NCBI GenBank assembly: GCA_045600965.1
Contig: JAZRYW010000037.1
Location: forward strand, 1-54,334
Direction: 5' to 3'
Length of the DNA: 54,334 nucleotides
Origin: RGIG6374 sp045600965
GTDB taxonomy: Bacteria; Bacteroidota; Bacteroidia; Bacteroidales; UBA932
Shown: positions 15,545 to 24,987 of the stretch, in pieces
How positions within the stretch are numbered: the stretch's first letter is position 1
Layout: the number at the start of each line of letters is the position of its first letter
Translations under genes and position numbers: made by a program
The notes under the pieces: generated by a model
The model's database searches: none
What the model saw: the letters and a program-made list of their open reading frames with translations, nothing else
What the model was told of the DNA's origin: nothing

Positions 15545-18316
15545 ATGGAAGAAGACTACCGCGACATCGAACTTCAGGACGAAGAAATGGGAAACGCCGA
15601 AGGCGTCGAAGAGCAGGACGACGGACTGGTCGGGAAGACCGGCGACAGCGATGCAGAGCGTTTCGGCAAGCTGATCAACGACGGCGAGCAGAAGTACAAG
15701 CTCTCGGGCATGTTCAAGGACTGGTTCCTCGACTACGCGTCATACGTCATCCTGGAAAGGGCCGTACCCCACATCGACGACGGCCTGAAGCCGGTTCAGC
15801 GGCGCATCCTCCACGCCATGAAGAAGGGGGACAACGGCAAGCTGCACAAGGTTGCCGGCATAGCCGGGGACACTATGAAATATCATCCCCACGGTGACGC
15901 CTCGATCAAGGACGCTCTCGTCCAGCTGGGGCAGAAGGGCCTTATGATCACCTGCCAGGGCAACTGGGGCAACATCATCACAGGCGACTCCGCTGCCGCG
16001 GGACGATACATAGAGGCAAAACTCAGCGAATTCGCTCTCGAGGTGGCCTTCAACTCCAAGATAACGGAATGGGTTCCGTCATACGACGGCGAATCCCTCG
16101 AGCCCGTCAACCTGCCTATGAAGTTTCCGCTCCTTCTCGCGCAGGGTGCAGAAGGAATCGCAGTGGGTCTGGCATCCAAGATCCTTCCTCACAACTTCAA
16201 CGAACTGCTGGACGCCAGCATCTGCGCGCTGCGCGGAGAGGAGTTCACCCTGTACCCCGATTTCCCCACCGGAGGACTTGCCGACTGCACCCGCTACAAC
16301 GGCGGTATGCGCGGCGGTCAGGTCAAGGTGCGCGCCCGCATCGAGAAGCTTGACAAGCACACCCTCGTCATAACGGAAGTGCCTTTCGGTGTCACGACCG
16401 ACGACTTGAGGGACAGCATAGTCAAGGCCAGCGACGCCGGCAAGATAAAGATCAGAAAGGTTGAGGACAACACGTCCAGTAAGGCCCGCGTGGTGGTCAC
16501 CCTCAACAACGACATATCCCCTGACAAGACCATCGACGCCCTCTACGCGTTCACGTCCTGCGAAGTGTCCGTCAATCCCAATTCCTGTGTCATCATGGAC
16601 GGAAAGCCGCACTTCATGCCAGTGGAGGACATCTTGCGGTACAACGCGGCTCACACAAGGGACCTTTTCAAGCGCGAACTCGAAATAGTGCTCGATGAAC
16701 TCGAATCCGACTGGCATTTCAGTTCCCTGGAGAAAATATTCTTCGAGAGGAAGATATTCCGCATACTGGAAAACGACGCGAAGACCTGGGAGGACCAGCT
16801 GGATGACGTCACTGAAGGTATGATGCAGTATCAGGACCTCCTGCGCAGGCCCATCACCAGGGACGACATACTCAGGCTGGTGGAGAAGCCCGTAAGAAAG
16901 ATTTCCCGCTTCGACATCAAGGCCGCTGAGGAAAGGATACGCGGCATCGAGAAGAAGATAGCCGATGTGAAGCACAATCTCAAGCACCTCACCGAATACA
17001 CCATCGACTACTTCAACCATCTCAAGGAGAAGTACGGCGCGGCGTTCCCCCGCCAGACCGAGATAACGTCGTTCGAGGCCATCCAGGCGACCAAGGTTGT
17101 GGCCAACAACGCCAAGCTCTACATCAACCGCGAGGAAGGTTTCATCGGCACCCAGCTCAAGAAGGACGACCAGGCCGAATACGTGTGCGACTGCTCCGAC
17201 ATCGACGACATAATAGTGTTCCTCAAATCGGGAAAATACATCATCACCAAGATATCGCCCAAGGCCTTTGTGGGCAAGAAGATCATCCACGCCGCGGTTT
17301 TCAACCGCAACGACAGCAGGACCGTTTACAACGCAGTCTACCGCGACGGGCGTGGAGGCACCCTCTATGCCAAGAGGTTCGCGGTGACGGGCATCACCAA
17401 GGACAAGGAGTACGACCTCACCCAGGGCAAGCCGGACTCCTCCGTCGTATGGCTCACCGCCAATCCCAACGGCGAGGCCGAAGTGCTCAAGATCTTCTAC
17501 AAGCCCAAGCCCAAGCTCAAGAAGCTGGTGGACGAGTATGATTTCGCCCAGCTCGCCATAAAGGGCCGTTCGTCAAGAGGCAATATCCTGACACGCAACC
17601 TGGTGGCAAGGATACAGCTCAAGTCGAAGGGTGTCTCCACCATAGGCGGCAAGAACATCTGGTTCGACACCGACATAGCCCGTCTGAACGAGGACGGCCG
17701 CGGTGTGCTGCTCGGGGAATTCGTGGACGGCGAACACATCCTGGCCATTTGCAAGGACGGCACCTTCTACACAACCTCCTTCGACCTCAGCAACCGCTTC
17801 CAGGGCGAACTTCTCCGCGTTGAGAAACTCGATACCGGAAAGACCTGGTCGGCCCTGTACTGGGACAATGACGCCAAGGCGTTCTACATAAAGAGATTCC
17901 CCTTCGAAGTAAGCGACAATATGCCGCAGAGTTTCATCTCGGAGGCAAAAGGCTCATATCTGCTCGAGATCAGCGACGACGCATATCCTCAGCTGGAACT
18001 GACTTTCGGCGGACGGAACGAGGGGCGTCCCAACGAACTGATAGACGTTGAGGACTACATAGGCAGGAAGAGTTTCAAGGCCAAGGGCCGCAAGGTGACC
18101 TACTTCGAGACTTCGGCCATCACTTTCGCCGAACCTCTCGAAAAGGAGGCTCCCGAATCGCCCGACATACCGGAAGACATTCCCGATGACATTCCCGATG
18201 ACATCCCGGAAGACATCCCGGAGGACATCCCCGCCGATACCCCGGACATTCCGGGCGATGACGGCCTGCCGGACTTCCCCGATGATGAGGAAGCAATAGA
18301 GCTGACCCTGTTCTGA
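15545..18316 (+). CDS. parC: DNA topoisomerase IV subunit A (ParC/GyrA family)
   Basis: A 923-residue type IIA topoisomerase breakage-reunion subunit. An acidic N-terminal extension (about 45 residues) precedes the catalytic core. The active-site Tyr is in AAAGRYIEAKLS, and the quinolone-pocket region reads HPHGDASIKDAL, with Ala where E. coli GyrA has Ser83. A beta-pinwheel C-terminal domain follows, without an evident GyrA box, which favours ParC over GyrA. The last 70 residues are an acidic tail with six DIP[E/D/A] repeats. It would decatenate chromosomes with ParE, which is not in the window. Confidence 0.85.
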   Translation: MEEDYRDIELQDEEMGNAEGVEEQDDGLVGKTGDSDAERFGKLINDGEQKYKLSGMFKDWFLDYASYVILERAVPHIDDGLKPVQRRILHAMKKGDNGKLHKVAGIAGDTMKYHPHGDASIKDALVQLGQKGLMITCQGNWGNIITGDSAAAGRYIEAKLSEFALEVAFNSKITEWVPSYDGESLEPVNLPMKFPLLLAQGAEGIAVGLASKILPHNFNELLDASICALRGEEFTLYPDFPTGGLADCTRYNGGMRGGQVKVRARIEKLDKHTLVITEVPFGVTTDDLRDSIVKASDAGKIKIRKVEDNTSSKARVVVTLNNDISPDKTIDALYAFTSCEVSVNPNSCVIMDGKPHFMPVEDILRYNAAHTRDLFKRELEIVLDELESDWHFSSLEKIFFERKIFRILENDAKTWEDQLDDVTEGMMQYQDLLRRPITRDDILRLVEKPVRKISRFDIKAAEERIRGIEKKIADVKHNLKHLTEYTIDYFNHLKEKYGAAFPRQTEITSFEAIQATKVVANNAKLYINREEGFIGTQLKKDDQAEYVCDCSDIDDIIVFLKSGKYIITKISPKAFVGKKIIHAAVFNRNDSRTVYNAVYRDGRGGTLYAKRFAVTGITKDKEYDLTQGKPDSSVVWLTANPNGEAEVLKIFYKPKPKLKKLVDEYDFAQLAIKGRSSRGNILTRNLVARIQLKSKGVSTIGGKNIWFDTDIARLNEDGRGVLLGEFVDGEHILAICKDGTFYTTSFDLSNRFQGELLRVEKLDTGKTWSALYWDNDAKAFYIKRFPFEVSDNMPQSFISEAKGSYLLEISDDAYPQLELTFGGRNEGRPNELIDVEDYIGRKSFKAKGRKVTYFETSAITFAEPLEKEAPESPDIPEDIPDDIPDDIPEDIPEDIPADTPDIPGDDGLPDFPDDEEAIELTLF
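18164..18235 (+). repeat. Six tandem 12-base coding repeats in the parC tail
   Basis: Six 12-base units encode DIPE, DIPD, DIPD, DIPE, DIPE and DIPA near the 3' end of parC. They give an acidic, proline-spaced and probably disordered tail. Slippage between units is likely to vary the length among strains. Confidence 0.8.
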
Positions 18317-18318
18317 TT

Positions 18319-18789
18319 ATGAACATATCGATAATAGGTTTCCCTTTCGCCGGAAAGACCACCTTCGGCAAATGGCTGGCAAAGGTCTCCGACTGCGAGT
18401 TCCTCGACCTGGACAAGGTCATCGAGGGAGCGGTGGGCAACATTGACAGGTTTATCGTGGAGAACGGCGAACAGGCCTTCCGCCGCCTCGAGGCCGAGAC
18501 GCTCAAGCAGATACTTGCCTCAGGAGCCGACAATCTGGTGATAGCCACCGGCGGAGGAGCGCCCACCTGGCCATCCACCGCGCAGATGCTCGTCAGGAGC
18601 ACCAAGGTCATCTGGCTCGACGTCCCCTTCGAGACCATACTCGAGCACGCCGGTGAGGAGATCGTCCACCGGGCCGTCTTCAAGGACTGCGCATCATTGG
18701 CGGACATACGTCAGATATATGACAGCAGGAAGGATATCTACGCCTCGATAGCGCAGATAAGATTCAACCCCCAGGAAAAATCAGAATAG
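18319..18789 (+). CDS. aroK: Shikimate kinase
   Basis: A 156-residue kinase that phosphorylates shikimate in aromatic amino acid synthesis. The P-loop is FAGKTTFGK, the shikimate-binding Asp is in FLDLDKVIE, the Arg in FRRLEAET and the Gly triplet in ATGGGAP. It is shorter than the usual 170 or so residues, and the lid reads HRAVF where most members have RPLL. It starts two bases after parC. Its last nine bases overlap the convergent recJ end. aroE lies about 4 kb downstream. Confidence 0.88.
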   Translation: MNISIIGFPFAGKTTFGKWLAKVSDCEFLDLDKVIEGAVGNIDRFIVENGEQAFRRLEAETLKQILASGADNLVIATGGGAPTWPSTAQMLVRSTKVIWLDVPFETILEHAGEEIVHRAVFKDCASLADIRQIYDSRKDIYASIAQIRFNPQEKSE

Positions 18790-20514
18790 GTCGTCCCGGT
18801 TCTTGATGTCCCTTACACGCAGCTGTATGTTCGCTATGCCGCGGTAGTAGTTCTCCGCGATGGAATAGCAGATGTCCACGGGATTTCCCGCGTGGATGTG
18901 GTCGAAGTGCTCAGTGCGGTTGAACGCTATTGCGGAGATGTAGCGGTACGGCTCGTCCTCCTGTATGAGTTCGAGCTTTAGATGGCCGGAATCGGAACCG
19001 ACCTTGCGGCCGTTTCCGTTGTCATAGACGTTCTCCGTAATGAACACGGGGGAATGATTGCCGGGGCCGAAGGGCTGGAACTGTTTCAGGATGCGGAAGA
19101 ACTTGGGAGTTATCTGCTTGAAATCAAGGAAAGAGTCGATATGCACTATCGGGGTGAGAAGATCGTCGGTGATTTTCTCCTCGACATATTTCTCGAACCT
19201 TTCGCAGAACGGCCGGAAGTTCTCCTCCTTCAGCGTGAGGCCCGCCGCATACATATGTCCTCCGAAGTTTTCGAGAAGGTCCGCGCAGGACTCGATGGCG
19301 TCGTAGAGGTCGAAGCCTGAAATCGAGCGGGCGCTTCCGGTAATGAAATCACCGGATTTGGTGAGCACTATGGTCGGACGGTAGTAGGCCTCCACCAGAC
19401 GCGACGCCACTATGCCCACAACGCCCTTGTGCCAGGCGGGATTGTACACGATGGTGGATTTCTTCAGGTCGAAATCCTTCTGCTTGCGCACGGTCTCTAT
19501 GGCTTCGCGGGTAATCTCGCGGTCGATGCTCTTGCGGTCGTTGTTATGTTCGTTGATTTCGGCTCCTATGGCCCTGGCGGCTTCATCCGTACGGGAAGTC
19601 AGCAGGTCCACCGCAATGCGGCCGGATTCCATACGCCCTGCAGCATTGATTCTGGGGCCTATCTTGAACACTATCTCGTCGATGGTGATGATATGCTTCT
19701 CCAGGCCGGATAGCCGTATCATGCTGGCGAGCCCCTTTCTGGGGTTCTCGTTGAGCTGCTTGAGCCCGAAGAATGCCAGGATCCTGTTCTCCCCGGTGAC
19801 GGAAACAAGGTCGGAGGCAATGCTGACGGCGAGCAGGTCCAGCAGAGGTATTATCTCCTCGAAGGGTATGCCGTTGCGCTGCGAGTATGCCTGGACGAGC
19901 TTGAAGCCGACGCCGCATCCGGAAAGGTCGTCGAACGGATAATGGCAGTCCTCCCTCTTGGGGTCCAGCACCGCGACGGCGGGGGGAAGCTCGAGGTCGG
20001 GAAGGTGATGGTCGCAGATGATCATATCTATGCCGAGCGAGCTGGCATACTTGACCTTCTCGACGGCCTTTATGCCGCAGTCGAGGGCGATGATCAGGGT
20101 GAATCCGTGGGCCTTGGCCCAGTCTATGCCCTGATAGGACACTCCGTAGCCTTCGGAATAGCGTTCGGGGATGTAATAGTCGATGTTGGAGGTCAGCTGA
20201 CTCAGGAAGGTATATACCAGCGCCACGGCCGTGGTCCCGTCAACGTCGTAGTCTCCATAGACCAGGATGTTCTCCTTTGCGCTGACGGCCTTCTCAAGCC
20301 TTTCCACGGCACTGTCCATATCCTTCATCAGGAAAGGGTCGTGCAGGCGGTCAAGCGAAGGGCGGAAGAACTCGCGGGCCTGGTCGAAGGTCTTGATGCC
20401 ACGCTGCACCAGCAGATTTGCAAGCACCTGGTCAATACCGACCTCGGCCGCAAGCTGCCTTACAAGGGCCGGGTTGCCCGGCTCGCTGACTATCCATTTC
20501 CTTTCGACTGACAT
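18781..20514 (-). CDS. recJ: Single-stranded-DNA-specific exonuclease RecJ
   Basis: A 577-residue 5'-3' single-strand exonuclease used in recombination and mismatch repair. The DHH-family catalytic motifs are YGDYDVDGTTA, ALDCGIK, CDHHLPD and GPRINAAGR. The DHHA1 domain with GGHMYAAGL and the C-terminal OB-like domain follow. Length fits the family. ATG 20514 is preferred over the in-frame codon at 20550, because the extra codons contain the -7 promoter element and no family sequence. This puts the ATG five bases after the promoter. Confidence 0.93.
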   Translation of the reverse strand: MSVERKWIVSEPGNPALVRQLAAEVGIDQVLANLLVQRGIKTFDQAREFFRPSLDRLHDPFLMKDMDSAVERLEKAVSAKENILVYGDYDVDGTTAVALVYTFLSQLTSNIDYYIPERYSEGYGVSYQGIDWAKAHGFTLIIALDCGIKAVEKVKYASSLGIDMIICDHHLPDLELPPAVAVLDPKREDCHYPFDDLSGCGVGFKLVQAYSQRNGIPFEEIIPLLDLLAVSIASDLVSVTGENRILAFFGLKQLNENPRKGLASMIRLSGLEKHIITIDEIVFKIGPRINAAGRMESGRIAVDLLTSRTDEAARAIGAEINEHNNDRKSIDREITREAIETVRKQKDFDLKKSTIVYNPAWHKGVVGIVASRLVEAYYRPTIVLTKSGDFITGSARSISGFDLYDAIESCADLLENFGGHMYAAGLTLKEENFRPFCERFEKYVEEKITDDLLTPIVHIDSFLDFKQITPKFFRILKQFQPFGPGNHSPVFITENVYDNGNGRKVGSDSGHLKLELIQEDEPYRYISAIAFNRTEHFDHIHAGNPVDICYSIAENYYRGIANIQLRVRDIKNRDDLF

Positions 20515-20519
20515 ATTCG

Positions 20520-20553
20520 CAAAGTTAGAATAAAAACGGCATATTATCAAAAA
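20520..20553 (-). promoter_or_regulatory. Promoter TTTTTG-N20-TAACTTTG abutting the recJ ATG
   Basis: On the minus strand TTTTTG (20553-20548) is followed after 20 bases by TAACTTTG (20527-20520), an excellent match to the Bacteroidota pattern. The recJ ATG begins at 20514, leaving room for little or no leader. Confidence 0.7.
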
Positions 20554-20569
20554 TCAAGCCGATTTTCAT

Positions 20570-20577
20570 TATATTTG
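20570..20577 (+). promoter_or_regulatory. Promoter -7 element TATATTTG (lysS)
   Basis: TATATTTG matches TAnnTTTG and lies 47 bases before the lysS ATG, divergent from the recJ promoter. The -33 element is weak. Confidence 0.55.
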
Positions 20578-20624
20578 CAATTCGGATATTCTCTTATAGA
20601 TTGTAAGTATAATAGATAGATATA

Positions 20625-22178
20625 ATGGAAAACATCGAACTCAACGAACAGGAAGCCGGCCGCCGCGCGTCGCTGCAGGCCATCAGGGATCTCGGCATCA
20701 ACCCCTACCCCGCCGAACTGTACCCGGTGAACACGACCGCAGAGGAGATTCTCTCGGGATACGATCCCGGGCAGGGCAACTTCTCGAGCGTTTGCATCGC
20801 CGGAAGGATGATGAGCCGCCGCATTATGGGAGCCGCATCCTTCATCGAACTGATGGACCACACGGGACGCATCCAGGTCTACGTGAAGCGTGACGAGATA
20901 TGCCCCGAAGAGGACAAGACCCTCTACAACACCGTTTTCAAGAAACTGCTCGACATAGGCGACATCATCGGCATCGAGGGATACGCCTTCATCACCCAGA
21001 CAGGCCAGCTGTCCGTGCACGCCAAGTCGCTGAAGGTACTGAGCAAGTCCCTCCGCGTGCTTCCCATCGTCAAGGAGAAGGAAGGCGAGGTGTTCGATGC
21101 GTTCTCGGACCCCGAGCTGCGCTACCGCATGCGCTATGTGGACCTGATAGTCAACCCCCAGGTGAGGGAGACCTTCGTCAAGCGCAGCCGCATCATCACC
21201 ACTATGCGGAAGTTTTTCGATGACCACGGCTATCTGGAGGTCGAGACCCCCATACTCCAGCCCATCCCCGGAGGAGCAAGCGCCCGTCCCTTCATAACGC
21301 ACCACAACACCCTTGATGTGGATCTCTACCTGCGCATCGCGGACGAACTCTACCTCAAGCGCCTCATCGTGGGCGGATATGCCGGCGTGTATGAGTTCAG
21401 CCGCAACTTCCGCAACGAGGGTATGGACCGCACCCACAATCCCGAATTCACCTGTATGGAGATATACGTCGCCTACAAGGACTACATCTGGATGATGGAC
21501 TTCACCGAGAAGATGATCCAGACCGTGGCCATGGCCCTTCACAACGACACCAAGGTCACCATAGGCGACAACGTCATAGACTTCAAGGGCCCCTACAGGA
21601 GGCTTCCGATGCTTGAGGCCATCAGGCAGTACGCCGGAGTGGACATCGAGGGAATGACTGAGGATCAGTTGCGCGAAGCCTGCCGCAAGCTCAACGTGGA
21701 GACCGACCCTTCGATGGGATACGGCAAGCTGGTGGATGCCATCTTCGGCGAATATGTCGAAGGCAAGCTCATCCAGCCGACATTCATCATCGACTACCCC
21801 GTGGAACTTTCACCTCTCACCAAGAGACACCGTTCGAACCCCGCTCTGACCGAACGCTTCGAACTGTTCGTCAACGGGAAGGAGCTTGCCAACGCATACA
21901 GCGAGCTCAACGATCCCATCGACCAGCTGGAACGTTTCCAGGACCAGCTCAAGCTCAAGGAACACGGTGACGACGAGGCTATGTACATCGATATGGATTT
22001 CGTACGCGCCCTCGAATACGGTATGCCCCCCACCTCCGGTATGGGCATAGGCATCGACCGCCTTGCAATGTTCATGACCGGCGCCCAGACCATACAGGAC
22101 GTGCTTTTCTTCCCCCAGATGCGTCCCCAGAAGAGCAAGAAGGCCCAGCAGGAGGAGGATACCGCCGAAAACGCCTGA
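20625..22178 (+). CDS. lysS: Lysyl-tRNA synthetase, class II
   Basis: A 517-residue enzyme that charges tRNA-Lys. It has an N-terminal OB-fold anticodon-binding domain (about 60-165) and the class II catalytic core: motif 2 around FRNEGMDRTHNPEF and motif 3 in GMGIGIDRLAMF. Length and order of motifs fit bacterial LysS. It heads a plus-strand run with the SpoU methyltransferase six bases downstream and aroE after that. Confidence 0.95.
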   Translation: MENIELNEQEAGRRASLQAIRDLGINPYPAELYPVNTTAEEILSGYDPGQGNFSSVCIAGRMMSRRIMGAASFIELMDHTGRIQVYVKRDEICPEEDKTLYNTVFKKLLDIGDIIGIEGYAFITQTGQLSVHAKSLKVLSKSLRVLPIVKEKEGEVFDAFSDPELRYRMRYVDLIVNPQVRETFVKRSRIITTMRKFFDDHGYLEVETPILQPIPGGASARPFITHHNTLDVDLYLRIADELYLKRLIVGGYAGVYEFSRNFRNEGMDRTHNPEFTCMEIYVAYKDYIWMMDFTEKMIQTVAMALHNDTKVTIGDNVIDFKGPYRRLPMLEAIRQYAGVDIEGMTEDQLREACRKLNVETDPSMGYGKLVDAIFGEYVEGKLIQPTFIIDYPVELSPLTKRHRSNPALTERFELFVNGKELANAYSELNDPIDQLERFQDQLKLKEHGDDEAMYIDMDFVRALEYGMPPTSGMGIGIDRLAMFMTGAQTIQDVLFFPQMRPQKSKKAQQEEDTAENA

Positions 22179-22184
22179 CGTGTT

Positions 22185-22967
22185 ATGCAGCCCCTTTCAA
22201 TCACATCCACCCGTAACGAACGGATAATGGACCTTGCGCGCCTCTGCTCGAGTTCGAAGGAACGCAGACAGCGCGGGGTCTTCGTGGTCGAGGGGCTCAA
22301 GGAAACGCTCCGTTGCGCTGAAAGCGGCTACAGGGTTGAGGAGATATTCTTCTGCCCCGACCTGCTTGACATATCCCTTGTGGAAGGCCTTTGCGGAAAC
22401 GTTACGGCGGTCAGCCGCAATGTCTATGCAAAACTGGCCTACCGCGATTCCACCGAAGGCGTGATGGCCGTGGTGAAGGAACGCCGCCTGGCGCTTTCCG
22501 ACATAAGGCTTTCCGAAAACCCGCTCATAGCGGTGCTCGAGAGCGTCGAAAAGCCGGGCAATCTCGGTGCCGTGCTCAGGACGGCCGATGCCTGCTCGCT
22601 GGATGCCGTGCTGGTATGCGACCCTCTCACCGACATATACAACCCCAACGTGATAAGGGCCTCGCTCGGAGGTGTCTTCACCACGCAGGTGGCTGTCTGC
22701 ACGTCGGAGGATGCAATCAGATGGCTCAAGGCTGGCAGGATATCGATATTCACCGCACAGCTCCAGGATTCGCTGCCATACTATGACACCGACTTCAGGG
22801 GGCCGTCGGCGATAGTGATGGGCACCGAGCACGACGGGCTCACGGACATATGGCGCAAGGCGGCCGACAGGCACATACGCATCCCTATGCTCGGCCGGCT
22901 CGACTCGCTCAATGTATCCGTATCCACGGCGGTGCTGTGTTATGAAGCCCTGAGGCAGAGGCGATGA
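22185..22967 (+). CDS. SpoU/TrmH family RNA 2'-O-methyltransferase
   Basis: A 260-residue SAM-dependent methyltransferase with the SPOUT trefoil-knot motifs NLGAVLRTADA, IVMGTEHDGL and IPMLGRLDSLNVSVSTA. The N-terminal 90 residues resemble the substrate-binding domain (RQRGVFVVEG) of RlmB/TsnR-type enzymes that modify 23S rRNA. The exact target nucleotide cannot be assigned. The stop codon overlaps the aroE start by four bases, so the two are translationally coupled. Confidence 0.88.
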   Translation: MQPLSITSTRNERIMDLARLCSSSKERRQRGVFVVEGLKETLRCAESGYRVEEIFFCPDLLDISLVEGLCGNVTAVSRNVYAKLAYRDSTEGVMAVVKERRLALSDIRLSENPLIAVLESVEKPGNLGAVLRTADACSLDAVLVCDPLTDIYNPNVIRASLGGVFTTQVAVCTSEDAIRWLKAGRISIFTAQLQDSLPYYDTDFRGPSAIVMGTEHDGLTDIWRKAADRHIRIPMLGRLDSLNVSVSTAVLCYEALRQRR

Positions 22968-23677
22968 AACTGGGACTCATAGGCTACCCCATCAGCCGGA
23001 GCAAGTCTCCGGAACTGTTCCGAAAGCTCCATCCGGAAGGCGGGAACACATACAGCCTCATCGAGGAGCCCGTTTTCGGGACGGCCTGGGAAAGGTTCAT
23101 TGAAGAATTTGACGCTGTGAACGTCACAGCTCCGTTCAAGGAGGATGCGCTCAAGGCAGCTGACCTCGCTGAGGACAACTGTCTCAGGATAGGAGCAGCC
23201 AATGTGCTGGTGCGTCACGGCGGCGTTGTCAAGGCATTCAACACCGACTATGACGCAGTGAGGGCGCTGCTTGACAAATACGCCCCCGGCGCGCGCAAGG
23301 CCGTTGTGCTTGGCTGCGGCGGCGCAGGCAAAGCGGCGGCGGCGGCCTGTCTGGATGCCGGAATGGAACTCACCGTCGTCAACCGGACCGAAGAACGCGC
23401 GCGGAAGTTCCTCTGTGACCTGAAGAGCCCCGGATGCAGGGCCGCATCCCCCGGCGAAGCCTGCAGCGCAGTTGCGGAAGCTGACGTGGTGGTGGACACG
23501 CTGCCGGTGGCGGCTCCTTATTCAGAGGGCCTGGACTTCGGTGGAAAGGTGCTCATAGAGGCCTGCTACAGCAGTCCCAAGTATGGTCCGTCAGACTGCG
23601 GCCGTTATGTCAGCGGGATGGAATGGCTTGAAGAGCAGGCTCGCAGAGGGTTCAAACTTATGACAGGAAAAGATTAG
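22964..23677 (+). CDS. aroE: Shikimate dehydrogenase
   Basis: A 237-residue enzyme that reduces 3-dehydroshikimate to shikimate with NADPH. The shikimate-binding motif YPISRSKSP, the catalytic Lys in NVTAPFKED, NTDYDAV, and the nucleotide-binding GCGGAGKAA loop are all present. It is slightly short for the family but typical of Bacteroidota forms. It overlaps the upstream methyltransferase gene by four bases. Confidence 0.92.
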   Translation: MKLGLIGYPISRSKSPELFRKLHPEGGNTYSLIEEPVFGTAWERFIEEFDAVNVTAPFKEDALKAADLAEDNCLRIGAANVLVRHGGVVKAFNTDYDAVRALLDKYAPGARKAVVLGCGGAGKAAAAACLDAGMELTVVNRTEERARKFLCDLKSPGCRAASPGEACSAVAEADVVVDTLPVAAPYSEGLDFGGKVLIEACYSSPKYGPSDCGRYVSGMEWLEEQARRGFKLMTGKD

Positions 23678-23734
23678 GTATTGTTTTTGAAGGAAAACGG
23701 ATAAGTAATTATTAAAAATTAAAACTATCAGGAT

Positions 23735-24253
23735 ATGGCACTCAACAAAGTAATGCTGATCGGCAACGTCGGGAAAGATCCCGAAGTCAGGGACCTCGAA
23801 GGAGGGGCAAAGGTTGCAAATTTCACACTCGCCACAACAGAGCGCTACAAGGACCGCTCAGGCGAAACCAGGGAACTTACTGAATGGCACAACATCGTAT
23901 GCTGGCGCCAGCTGGCCGATCTTACGGACAAATACATCCGCAAAGGCTCGCAAATCTATGTGGAAGGCCGCATACGCAGCCGCAGTTATGAGGCTCAGAA
24001 CGGAGGCGGAACCCGCTATGTGACCGAGATTCTCGCCGATGCCATCCAGCTTCTCGGTTCGCGCCGTGACCAGCAGGGCGTTCCCACCGGCGGGGCCTAC
24101 ACACCCACCGCCTCCAATTCCGCCCCCGCTGAACGCCACTCAGCCCAGTCATACCAGCCATCGGCCGAGAGTCCCCGTCAGGAGCCGCGTATCGCTCCCC
24201 AGCCGGTTGAAGGTGACCCCTTCGGACAGACAGAAGACGATCTTCCGTTCTGA
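23735..24253 (+). CDS. ssb: Single-stranded DNA-binding protein
   Basis: A 172-residue SSB with an N-terminal OB fold (1 to about 110; it opens with NKVMLIGNVGKDPE), a disordered Gln/Pro/Ser-rich linker and the acidic tip DDLPF that docks partner proteins. It coats single-stranded DNA in replication and repair. It lies 57 bases after aroE in A/T-rich DNA that may hold its own promoter, and 35 bases before exbB. Confidence 0.94.
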   Translation: MALNKVMLIGNVGKDPEVRDLEGGAKVANFTLATTERYKDRSGETRELTEWHNIVCWRQLADLTDKYIRKGSQIYVEGRIRSRSYEAQNGGGTRYVTEILADAIQLLGSRRDQQGVPTGGAYTPTASNSAPAERHSAQSYQPSAESPRQEPRIAPQPVEGDPFGQTEDDLPF

Positions 24254-24288
24254 CAATGAACAATTAAGTCATTCCTAAACTGAAAATT

Positions 24289-24987
24289 ATGCTTCTATTT
24301 TCATTTTTGCAGGCTGACGCAGCCGAAGCCATCGAGGCTCTCGCGACTCCCGTACAGCAGGAAATGTCCTATTCCCTTCTTGAGATGGCCACCAAGGGCG
24401 GTTGGCTTATGCTGGTCCTTCTGGCTCTTTCAATCGTAGCGATATACATTTTCGCGGAACGTCTGGTTGCCATCAACCACGCCTCCAGGCTCGACAGGAA
24501 TTTCATAAAGGACATCAACGACTACATACAGGACGGCAAGATCAAATCGGCCATATCCCTTTGCGAGAAGGCAGACAGCCCCATCTCGAGAATGGTTGAG
24601 AAGGGCCTCTACCGCATAGGCAAGCCCCTTGCCGACATACAGACGGCAGTGGAGAATGTCGGCAGCAGTGAAGTCGCCAATCTTGAAAAGGGCCTCCCCA
24701 TCCTGGCGACAATCGCCGGAGGCGCGCCGATGATAGGTTTCCTGGGTACGGTGATGGGTATGGTTCAGGCGTTCTTCAATATGGCCCAGGCAGGCAACAA
24801 CATCGACATAACCCTTCTTTCGGGCGGTATCTACACCGCAATGGTGACCACCGTCGGAGGTCTGATTGTCGGCATCATCGCCTATTTCGGCTACAACTTC
24901 CTGGCATCCAGGGTGCAGGGTGTGGTGGCCAAGATGGAGAGCACTTCCGTCGAATTAATGGATATGCTTCAGAGTTATGGCAATTAA
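24289..24987 (+). CDS. ExbB/TolQ/MotA proton channel protein
   Basis: A 232-residue inner-membrane protein with three predicted helices (about 38-60, 145-170 and 185-210) and the conserved MotA/TolQ/ExbB core (LATIAGGAPMIGFLGTVMGM and TTVGGLIVGIIAY). With ExbD and TonB it uses the proton gradient to power outer-membrane receptors such as SusC-type importers. The gene overlaps exbD by 11 bases. Confidence 0.9.
   Translation: MLLFSFLQADAAEAIEALATPVQQEMSYSLLEMATKGGWLMLVLLALSIVAIYIFAERLVAINHASRLDRNFIKDINDYIQDGKIKSAISLCEKADSPISRMVEKGLYRIGKPLADIQTAVENVGSSEVANLEKGLPILATIAGGAPMIGFLGTVMGMVQAFFNMAQAGNNIDITLLSGGIYTAMVTTVGGLIVGIIAYFGYNFLASRVQGVVAKMESTSVELMDMLQSYGN

Noticed and set aside
16079..17290. 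403-codon open frame antisense to parC
   Set aside because: It is a shadow of parC codon bias; no family motif or promoter is seen. The same applies to the 356-codon frame opposite the DUF362 gene (9192-10262) and the 346-codon frame opposite purA (29626-30666).
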